Assembly: GCA_022769325.1 (NCBI GenBank) | Contig: JALEKC010000006.1 | Coordinates: forward strand, 1 to 51,069 | DNA: 51,069 nt | Source of the DNA: Eubacterium sp. | Lineage (GTDB): Bacteria > Bacillota > Clostridia > Lachnospirales > Lachnospiraceae | Direction of reading: 5' to 3' | Shown: positions 45,208-51,069 of the stretch, piece after piece | Numbering within the stretch: the stretch's first letter is position 1 | Layout: each line of letters opens with the position of its first letter | Notes under the pieces: model-generated | The model's input: the letters and a program-made list of their open reading frames with translations, nothing else | What the model was told of the DNA's origin: nothing | Databases searched by the model: none | Position numbers and translations under genes: made by a program

Positions 45208-46062
45208 ATGTCAAAACAAACCTTTTACACCTATCCTTCCATGGAGAAACAGTTGAAATTATGGACAACTCAATATTCGGCGGATTATTTTCGGCTGGAA
45301 TCCATCGGGCGGACATGTGCCAAACGGCATCTTTATGTATGTCATCTGGGGCCGGCAGATGCCTCCCGCCAACTGGTGATTACCGCTTCTATCCATGGTC
45401 GCGAATATATCAATACCACCCTTCTGATGGATATGCTGTCCTACTTTCTTCCCCGATACAATCACCGGGAATTTCCGGACAGTCCCTGCTATCGCGATTT
45501 GTGGCGGGATATCTGCCTCCAGTTCATTCCCATGGCAAATCCGGATGGCGTCTCCATCAGCCAAAATACCTCTGCCAAAAAATGGAAGGAAAACGGTGCC
45601 GGCGTGGACCTCAATCGCAATTTCCCCTGTGGATTCGGTCTGTCCAAAGATAAAAAGAAACATAATCCGGGAAAATCTGCCGGCGACCAGCCGGAAACTG
45701 CCCACCTTATGAATTATATTTCCCGGCTTACCAACCCTCTTTTCATAATCCATTATCATTCCCAAGGGAATCTGATTTATTTTGACTACCACGTAACCGG
45801 GGCTTTGCGAAACCAAATCGTAAAGATTGCTTCCATCGCCCATAGCACCACCGGTTATCCTTTGATGGAAGCAGTGGGGAAAAATGCCGCAAGCACACTT
45901 CCCGGCGGTGGTTTTGGCGACTGGTGTGTCTACGAAAAAAAGATACCTTCCATCACCATCGAAACCGGACGTTTCACCACGCCTGTTCCCAAATGGCAAT
46001 ACAAAGGTATCTATCATAAAAATTTATTTTTGCTTCCAAATCTTCTTGCCGGTCTTTTGTAA
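45208..46062 (+). CDS. M14-family zinc carboxypeptidase
   Basis: 284 residues from the ATG at 45208. Zinc site HGRE (H63, E66) in ITASIHGREYINT, third ligand in HYHSQG (H184), substrate-binding NPDG and DLNRNF (134-139), and catalytic Glu in SITIETG (E252). The pattern fits gamma-D-glutamyl-diamino acid peptidases or other murein-peptide carboxypeptidases. No signal peptide is evident, so it may act on imported peptides or be exported by another route. SD weak (GTGGGG). The coding 3' end overlaps the convergent sulfotransferase gene by 39 bp. Confidence 0.85.
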   Translation: MSKQTFYTYPSMEKQLKLWTTQYSADYFRLESIGRTCAKRHLYVCHLGPADASRQLVITASIHGREYINTTLLMDMLSYFLPRYNHREFPDSPCYRDLWRDICLQFIPMANPDGVSISQNTSAKKWKENGAGVDLNRNFPCGFGLSKDKKKHNPGKSAGDQPETAHLMNYISRLTNPLFIIHYHSQGNLIYFDYHVTGALRNQIVKIASIAHSTTGYPLMEAVGKNAASTLPGGGFGDWCVYEKKIPSITIETGRFTTPVPKWQYKGIYHKNLFLLPNLLAGLL

Positions 46063-48039
46063 TTTATCTTCGATTTCAAGATAAATATCATATTGATCCG
46101 ACGGCAGCACGTCCATCCACATGGCGATATAGTAAACCGCATTTTCAAAGGTTTTCATGGTCTGATAGGTATCACCAAAGTCCACATACCAGACATTTTC
46201 CTTCCCACAAAAGATGACTTTCTGAATCAAATGATCCACTTCCCGCACATACAATACATCTTCTCTTCTGCGATAGCAGATGGAAGCATGATTGACACTT
46301 GGCGCCTGTTCAAATTCCCATCTTTCACACATTTCCTTCGGTGCAAGTACCGGGCGCTTCAAATCTCCAAGAAGATAATCCGTATTTTGAACCAATGCCT
46401 TGGAAAGGGAAGTCATATCCGGACAAAATTCATGAGCACGGAAAAATCCTGGCTTAACATAATACTCACTCAATACCTCTTCCGTGTCAAAATCCACCTC
46501 TCGAATGAGACCAAGATTTTCGTCTATTTCCGGAACCAGAAAACCAGCCATGATATATACTCTTCGTTCTTCTTCTGCAAAGATAGCATTGGAGCGGATT
46601 TTGGACTTGGGACATGGAATCCGTTTGAACAATTTTACCGTCTTTTCCTTTTCATTGATTTCGTAAAAACTGATATAACTTTGTTTATCTTTATCGAAAA
46701 ATTTCACTTTACGGCGTTTATGCCAATGATTATCAAATACCATGATATAGCGGATGTCTTCTTCCGGCTGAGACACCGGATTGACTTCAAATACCGCATG
46801 CTGCTGATAGAACCATGGCACATCCCCAATGGGCTTCAGCAATTTGTCAACCATGGGGGTTCCCTCCCAGAATCTGGGGTCTGCCATCAACCACTTCATT
46901 TCGTTGGTACTCCAGTCAAATTTAGCCACGGAATGAATATTTCGCATGGACACTAGCATGGAATCCTGCTCCTCATCGTAGGAAGCGGAGTTGATATGTG
47001 CCCAGTCCATCATATCCTGGTAGGTTTCATCAAAGACATCTTCCAATTTCAGGGTGTGCAAAATTTTTCCCGTCGTGCGGTCAATCTCCAGCACAAGGTC
47101 CTCTGAGTGCCCTTCCAGGCTGTTTCCCGCCGTCAGCAAATTGCCGTCCGGGGTCTTTTCCTCAACAGTGTGATGGGCTCCGTTTTCCACAAAATAGGTT
47201 CGCCCCACCCGCCCCAGAAAGTCCATATCATACATCTGGATAGAATGGGGATTGGTAAAGGAAGGTGCCGAAATATCCTGTTCCATAAAAAGGAAACGCC
47301 CCTTTGACAGTGGAAAAATTCCATAGCCCTTTGGCTTTCTTCGCAAATAATATCGTATTTTCCCTTCCCGGTCAAAGACACAGGGACGGATATCGATGCC
47401 ACCTGCCACCAGTATGTTCTGGAACGCTGACTTCTTATTCATTTTTGAAACTGTAATGACATCTTTTAAATCCTCCGGCAGAGGGTCCGTTTTCAGCATA
47501 AATGTCCTAGTATCACAGACCATTTCCTGCTCATCCAGCAATTCCAATCTGACTTTGGTCTCCCGCCCCGGATATAAGCCCAGCAAAGGAATCCGATGAC
47601 GTTTTTGAGAGGGATATTCATAGACAAAATTCGTCTCCTCAATATCTCCGAAAACCGTGGCCCGAACCCGATAATCCGTAATGGTGGAAAACATCACAAG
47701 AGCTGTCAGCGGAGCCTCATTATAAGGGTCTATCACTGCCAGCATATTTTTAAATGTATATTTATCACTTCGAAGCTTCAACTCCAAAAACCAGTCCTTG
47801 GACTGCGAAGTTAACGAATACATTTTTTCTTCCCGAATATTGCCTCGGTATGCATTTTTCTCCTTCCGTCCAAAGAGCCCCTCGTACTCAAGAGCCCCAT
47901 GCTCCACCCACTCCTTCGGACGAAGGGTAATGGTACCACCCTCTCCGTGAATCACCGTTTTACGGTTGGCATTTTTTTGAATCTGCCATTTCGCTTTTCG
48001 CGCTTTTACTTCTTCTTTCAAGCGATTGGATATTCTCAT
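46024..48039 (-). CDS. Aryl-sulfate sulfotransferase (ASST family), apparently cytoplasmic
   Basis: ASST enzymes move a sulfate group from one phenolic ester to another phenol through a sulfo-histidine, without PAPS. 671 residues: N-terminal beta domain (~1-190), then a beta-propeller. Candidate catalytic residues by comparison with E. coli AssT are H289/H290 (GAHHTVEE), H348 in MDWAHINS, R366 in VSMRN, and H414 in YQQHAV. The R-H pair usual after the Arg is R-N here. There is no signal peptide, unlike periplasmic AssT. SD GTAGGTGAG. Eight bp after cysC, clearly the same operon. Confidence 0.82.
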   Translation of the reverse strand: MRISNRLKEEVKARKAKWQIQKNANRKTVIHGEGGTITLRPKEWVEHGALEYEGLFGRKEKNAYRGNIREEKMYSLTSQSKDWFLELKLRSDKYTFKNMLAVIDPYNEAPLTALVMFSTITDYRVRATVFGDIEETNFVYEYPSQKRHRIPLLGLYPGRETKVRLELLDEQEMVCDTRTFMLKTDPLPEDLKDVITVSKMNKKSAFQNILVAGGIDIRPCVFDREGKIRYYLRRKPKGYGIFPLSKGRFLFMEQDISAPSFTNPHSIQMYDMDFLGRVGRTYFVENGAHHTVEEKTPDGNLLTAGNSLEGHSEDLVLEIDRTTGKILHTLKLEDVFDETYQDMMDWAHINSASYDEEQDSMLVSMRNIHSVAKFDWSTNEMKWLMADPRFWEGTPMVDKLLKPIGDVPWFYQQHAVFEVNPVSQPEEDIRYIMVFDNHWHKRRKVKFFDKDKQSYISFYEINEKEKTVKLFKRIPCPKSKIRSNAIFAEEERRVYIMAGFLVPEIDENLGLIREVDFDTEEVLSEYYVKPGFFRAHEFCPDMTSLSKALVQNTDYLLGDLKRPVLAPKEMCERWEFEQAPSVNHASICYRRREDVLYVREVDHLIQKVIFCGKENVWYVDFGDTYQTMKTFENAVYYIAMWMDVLPSDQYDIYLEIEDKLQKTGKKIWKQK

Positions 48040-48047
48040 TTTCTCAC

Positions 48048-48629
48048 CTACATCATAATGTAATCAAAAATTTGTTTTGCACATTCTCTTGGAGAATATT
48101 TTTTGGTATCTAACACAATTTCCGAATTTTCCGGCTCTTCATACCCCGAATCTTTTCCCGTGAAATTCTTGATATCTTTCTTGTATAATCCCTTGGGGTC
48201 ACGCTCCATACACGTTTCCAAATCCGTATTTACATAGACCTCCACAAAATTTCCTTCTCCCACTCGCTCTCTTGCCTTTCGGCGCATCTGGCGAAAGGGG
48301 GAAATAAAAGAAACCAGGGTAATGATTCCGGCATCCTGAAAAAGAGCGGCAATCTCACTGATTCGGCGGATGTTTTCGTTGCGGTCTTCGTCCGAAAAAC
48401 CAAGATCCGAATTGATGCCACAGCGGATATTGTCTCCATCCAACAGATAAACTGCCTTTCCTTCTTCATTTAACATTTTTTCCAATTCTATGGCAATGGT
48501 GGACTTTCCGGAACCGGACAATCCCGTGAACCAGATTACTTTCCCCCGTTGCCCCAAAATCTGACAGCGTTCCTCGTATGACACCTTATTTTGCTGCCAG
48601 ACTACATTTTCATTTTTCTTGTTATTCAC
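48048..48629 (-). CDS. cysC: Adenylylsulfate (APS) kinase
   Basis: Phosphorylates APS to PAPS. 193 residues starting with GTG at 48629 (SD GGAGTAGG). P-loop FTGLSGSGKST (34-44), LDGDNIRCGINSDLGFSDEDR (split by family as DGDN and GFS..DR), the active-site FISPFR (S110) and DPKGLYKK, then GKDSGYEEPENSEIVLDT. All key residues are present. There is no sulfate adenylyltransferase (cysDN/sat) gene in the window, so the APS source is elsewhere. It is the first gene of the operon with the sulfotransferase. Confidence 0.93.
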   Translation of the reverse strand: MNNKKNENVVWQQNKVSYEERCQILGQRGKVIWFTGLSGSGKSTIAIELEKMLNEEGKAVYLLDGDNIRCGINSDLGFSDEDRNENIRRISEIAALFQDAGIITLVSFISPFRQMRRKARERVGEGNFVEVYVNTDLETCMERDPKGLYKKDIKNFTGKDSGYEEPENSEIVLDTKKYSPRECAKQIFDYIMM

Positions 48630-48671
48630 TTGACCTACTCCATTCTGTAAAAGGACTTTGGGGCCAAACGC

Positions 48672-48721
48672 CCTTTGACTTTTGGACCCTGGACGGATAC
48701 CTTTTGACTTTTGGACCCTGG
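48672..48721 (-). repeat. Two 21/22-bp direct repeats in the cysC leader
   Basis: On minus, copy A (48721-48700) and copy B (48692-48672) both read CCAGGGTCCAAAAGTCAAA followed by AGG or GG, 29 bp apart. A partial third version, GGCCCCAAAGTCC, lies closer to the gene (48664-48652). Copy A forms the loop of a hairpin closed by GGATACC/GGTATCC (48726-48720 with 48701-48695). They lie between promoter and SD, in the expected leader RNA. Confidence 0.8.
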
Positions 48722-48730
48722 TATCCTTAT

Positions 48731-48759
48731 ATGTTACAACTATGTTACAATTTTGTCAA
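48731..48759 (-). promoter_or_regulatory. Promoter of the cysC-assT operon
   Basis: On minus: TTGACA (48759-48754), a 17-bp spacer and TAACAT (48736-48731). TTGTAACATA is directly repeated (48750-48741 and 48739-48730) across spacer and -10, a possible operator. The -35 overlaps the stop codon of the upstream membrane-protein gene. Confidence 0.65.
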
Positions 48760-49409
48760 TTTTTTTCTTCTGCGTTTTCTTCTGTGACTTCGCCGGTAGA
48801 CCGATGGTGGGCCAGGGGATATATGACACCATCACTCATGACAACACGCCCCAGGTATTCCAAGTCACTGAAACTATAATAGACGTTTACCTCACTAACC
48901 GGGTATTCTTTCGTGTCATATTTTTTCGCATACTGGCTTATTTTTTGTCTTGCCACAAAGGGGTACAATGGATTGCGAAACAGAAAAATACCACTTCCCA
49001 AAGTAAGGATGATACCCATTCCCAGACACAGAATTCGCAATGTAATATTGCGCTCTTTCTGCAAAAAAATGGAAGCCACAAGACCACCTAATATACCTAG
49101 CAGAAGAAAGGCCAGGACGGCCGGAAGGATTTGTAATATGATTGCTACTTTTGACATTTCTACATACCCTAATGTGTCCTGAGGGCTTTGAATCCATTGA
49201 AATACCAAAGACATAAGTGCCGTGGTTGCCAAGGTCAAAAATCCCCATTTTTTCAGGAAAAAACCGGCAAGAAATCCAATGATGGGAAGGACTACCACCG
49301 CCTGAGGGAAATCATGATACATAAAAAACTGCATATATTCCCACATCCCTGCCACCGAAAGAAATACTACCAACAAAACATTTTTTATTTTCTTAAATCG
49401 TTCTTTCAC
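48756..49409 (-). CDS. Multi-pass membrane protein of unknown function
   Basis: 217 residues from a GTG start (SD AAAGGATAGAG). Five predicted TM segments (~10-30, 36-52, 57-72, 83-115, 122-142) and a C-terminal soluble domain of ~70 residues (YAKKYDTKEYPVSEVNVYYS, LEYLGRVVMSDGVIYPLAHH) ending in an acidic tail. No family recognised. It lies just upstream of the cysC promoter in the same orientation and could feed transcription into cysC. Confidence 0.72.
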   Translation of the reverse strand: MKERFKKIKNVLLVVFLSVAGMWEYMQFFMYHDFPQAVVVLPIIGFLAGFFLKKWGFLTLATTALMSLVFQWIQSPQDTLGYVEMSKVAIILQILPAVLAFLLLGILGGLVASIFLQKERNITLRILCLGMGIILTLGSGIFLFRNPLYPFVARQKISQYAKKYDTKEYPVSEVNVYYSFSDLEYLGRVVMSDGVIYPLAHHRSTGEVTEENAEEKN

Positions 49410-49519
49410 TTTCTCTATCCTTTCCTTGGTTTGTTATCTCAAGAATTTTTTCATGTATTTATCTTACATGATTTCCTATTATACACTATAAAATACCACT
49501 TAGGCAAGAGAAAAGAAAC

Positions 49520-50041
49520 TTACAATCCCACCAGCAAAACCGATGCCACGATTCCCACCAGGGTGGCAAAGAGAGCCCCTGCAAGAGTATAGCGTGTTTT
49601 GGTTACTTTTGCCGTCATAAAATACACGCTCATGGTATAAAAAATCGTCTCCGAACAGCTCATCAGTACGGAAGCCAAGATTCCCAAACGACTGTCGGTG
49701 CCAAATTGCTTATATATATCCAAAAGAAGGCTGGTAGCTGCCGAAGAAGAAAACATTTTTACCGTAACAAGAGGAACCAGTTCCGAGGGAAAATGAAACC
49801 GACTGGTCAAGGGAGCTATCCAGGTTGCCACATCCTCCAGTGCACCGGATTCCCGCAGCACACCAATCGCTATCATCAAGCCAATCAAAGTGGGTAGAAT
49901 TTTATAAACTGTCCGAAAGCCATCTACGGCACCTTCGATAAAAGCATCAAAAATATCCACTTTTTGCAACAGTCCATAACCTGTCACAAGAATCAACACA
50001 AGAGGTATCATACTATCTGACAGATAATATAAGAATCTCAT
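49520..50041 (-). CDS. spmB: Spore maturation protein SpmB
   Basis: Membrane protein with SpmA that affects spore core dehydration in Bacillus. 173 residues from the ATG at 50041, which overlaps the spmA stop as ATGA and follows GAGAGGAG. The longer in-frame extension lies inside spmA. Nucleoside-recognition (Gate) domain with YKILPTLIGLMIAIGVLRES and FPSELVPLVTVKMFSSSAATS, then SCSETIFYTMSVYF. About 4-5 TM helices. Usual SpmB length. Confidence 0.94.
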   Translation of the reverse strand: MRFLYYLSDSMIPLVLILVTGYGLLQKVDIFDAFIEGAVDGFRTVYKILPTLIGLMIAIGVLRESGALEDVATWIAPLTSRFHFPSELVPLVTVKMFSSSAATSLLLDIYKQFGTDSRLGILASVLMSCSETIFYTMSVYFMTAKVTKTRYTLAGALFATLVGIVASVLLVGL

Positions 50042-50649
50042 TTTACTTCTCCTCTCTCTGCTATTTTTCTGGCAGCCAGAGAAAAGAGAATTCCCGCCGC
50101 CGTGGAAATCAACGTGGCCACGAGCCCCATTCCCAAAATACATGTAGGAGAAACCGACCCATATTGGCTGCGATAGGCAATAATATTTACCGGGATAAGC
50201 TGAAGGGAAGAGATATTGAGAATTAAAAAGGTGCACATATCGGTGCTTGCCACAAAACTTTTCTCTTTTCCCTTCTGCTGGATATTCAACTCCCGAAGTG
50301 CTTCCATGGCCTTGAGTCCATAGGGGGTGGCAGCCCAGCCAAGTCCCAGCACATTGGCAATGATATTGGCGGCCATATACTCATTTGCCACATGATCCCT
50401 GGGCACATTGGGAAAGAGAAGATGCAACACCGGTCTCAGAGCTTTTGTCATTCCATTGATAATCCCGGCCTTTTTGGCAACATTCATAATTCCGGTCCAC
50501 ATGGACATGACTCCCAGCATGGTGATACAAAGCATAACCGCTTCTTTGGAAGAATCGATGGAGGCCGTCCCCACATCTCCCATTTTTCCCCGAAAGGCAG
50601 CTACCACGATGCCAATGACAATCATGGCTCCCCATAATTTATTTAACAT
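50038..50649 (-). CDS. spmA: Spore maturation protein SpmA
   Basis: Partner of SpmB in spore core dehydration. 203 residues with ~5 TM segments. MLNKLWGAMIVIGIVVAA, GIMNVAKKAGI, PVLHLLFPNVPRDH, NEYMAANIIANVLGLGWAAT and the T-D-M-C-T-F-L-I-L-N segment are typical. SD TTTGAGGTATG. A sigma-E-like -10 CATAAAAT lies 28 bp upstream (minus, 50684-50677) with only a weak -35, so sporulation control is likely but not proven from sequence. Confidence 0.94.
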   Translation of the reverse strand: MLNKLWGAMIVIGIVVAAFRGKMGDVGTASIDSSKEAVMLCITMLGVMSMWTGIMNVAKKAGIINGMTKALRPVLHLLFPNVPRDHVANEYMAANIIANVLGLGWAATPYGLKAMEALRELNIQQKGKEKSFVASTDMCTFLILNISSLQLIPVNIIAYRSQYGSVSPTCILGMGLVATLISTAAGILFSLAARKIAERGEVK

Positions 50650-50774
50650 AATTCATACCTCAAAGGACATTTCTATATTTTATGAAAAAGGGTACCAATT
50701 ATGTGTATCAAAGGATACCAAAACATACGGTTCCTGAGCAACGTAAAAAAGGAAAATAAAATGATACGTTTTGT

Positions 50775-50803
50775 TTGCATTTTTCTTTAAAATATGATAT
50801 TCT
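50775..50803 (+). promoter_or_regulatory. Possible promoter of the terminal lipoprotein gene
   Basis: TTGCAT (50775-50780), a 17-bp spacer and TATTCT (50798-50803), 72 bp before the ATG. The 50650-50875 gap is AT-rich and also contains the dyad GTATC-AAAG-GATAC (50705-50718). No gene is seen in it. Confidence 0.45.
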
Positions 50804-50875
50804 TTATATAATTACAACATACATATAGGTATATTACTATATTAAATAAAATATTATATATAAGGAGGGGCAATT

Positions 50876-51069
50876 ATGAAAATAAAACGCTTATTATTTA
50901 TATGTGCTATAAGCATTTTTGCCGCAGCACTTCTTGTAGGATGTTCCTCAGATAGTACTGAAAACACATCAACAGATACAACAGCAACGGACACAGCATC
51001 CTCAAGCGATTCAAATACCAATGATTCTACCGATACCAAAGACGACAGCAATGATGATAAAGAGGACGG
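50876..51069 (+). CDS. Lipoprotein, N-terminal part (cut by window edge)
   Basis: 64 complete codons before the window ends. SD AAGGAGGGG. Lipoprotein signal peptide with basic start MKIKRLLFIC, hydrophobic core and lipobox LLVGC, with the lipidated Cys at 23. The visible mature part is a Ser/Thr/Asp/Asn-rich spacer (SSDSTENTSTDTTATD, SNTNDSTDTKDDSNDDKED), typical of a flexible tether before a domain that lies outside. Function cannot be judged. Confidence 0.85.
   Translation, partial: MKIKRLLFICAISIFAAALLVGCSSDSTENTSTDTTATDTASSSDSNTNDSTDTKDDSNDDKED

Noticed and set aside
45259-46017. Minus-strand ORF of 252 codons opposite the M14 peptidase
   Set aside because: The plus-strand frame carries the full zinc-peptidase motif set; the antisense frame shows none.
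46093-46956. Plus-strand ORF of 287 codons opposite the sulfotransferase
   Set aside because: Antisense shadow with no SD and a His/Phe/Ile-rich composition unlike real proteins here.
49451-49471. Terminator after spmB
   Set aside because: The TCATGTA/TACATGA stem is followed by A rather than T on the spmB strand, so it does not fit an intrinsic terminator.

Overview
The window comes from a low-to-moderate GC, Gram-positive, endospore-forming Firmicute. It is most likely a Lachnospiraceae-type Clostridium relative. The evidence is the spore gene set (spoVG, spoVT, spoIIE, yabP, yabQ, spmA, spmB), strong AGGAGG ribosome binding sites, the glgC/glgD pair, a long-form Prs, a DnaD/DnaI-type helicase-loading pair and a TIGR03905-type TSCPD protein. 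A methyl-accepting chemotaxis protein suggests motility. No rRNA, tRNA, transposase, prophage or CRISPR array was seen. Nearly all coding sequence looks like ordinary chromosomal backbone.

Layout. 1-6.6 kb (minus): mfd (cut by the window start), pth, spoVG, and the glycogen pair glgD/glgC. 6.8-12 kb (plus): murC, then a DnaA-box-rich intergenic region, a DnaD-domain replication protein, the helicase loader and prs. 12.0-12.3 kb: a ~270-bp imperfect palindrome between convergent genes. 12.3-18.8 kb: a class A penicillin-binding protein, a CgeB-like glycosyltransferase, an unknown protein, and a cytoplasmic GH13 amylase/neopullulanase. 19-31 kb (minus): ftsH, hpt, tilS, spoIIE, divIC, yabQ, yabP, rqcP, hup, spoVT, a divergent clpX paralogue and htrA. 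This block is rearranged but clearly related to the origin-proximal mfd-spoVT-yabO-yabP-yabQ-divIC-spoIIE-tilS-hprT-ftsH region of Bacillus. 31-36.6 kb (plus): a polyprenyl-phosphate sugar-phosphate transferase, a DUF1292 gene (minus), a TSCPD protein, preQ1-riboswitch-controlled queT, a VanY-type carboxypeptidase, plsC and an unknown membrane-anchored protein. 36.7-44 kb: a cation/proton antiporter, putP, pyrimidine-nucleoside phosphorylase, a chemoreceptor, a small membrane protein and tmcAL. 44-51 kb: a secreted Ig-like protein, an M14 carboxypeptidase, an aryl-sulfotransferase/APS-kinase operon with a repeat-rich leader, an unknown membrane protein, spmB/spmA and the start of a lipoprotein gene.

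Regulation can be read at unusual resolution. Visible sites include a Spo0A-type promoter with a 21-bp spacer at spoIIE, a consensus sigma-G promoter at spoVT, a sigma-E-type promoter at yabP, a preQ1-I riboswitch at queT, CRP/FNR-like palindromes around the glgC promoter, and many sigma-A promoters with exact 17-bp spacing.

The observations most worth following are: (1) at least six consensus DnaA boxes, three in perfect 9-bp tandem, directly upstream of the replication-initiation operon; (2) the cysC-assT operon, encoding a sulfotransferase with no signal peptide, behind a leader with two 21/22-bp repeats; (3) a ClpX paralogue that keeps the ClpP-docking IGF loop but lacks the RKH substrate loop; and (4) two large palindromic intergenic elements at 12.0-12.3 and 39.7-39.8 kb.
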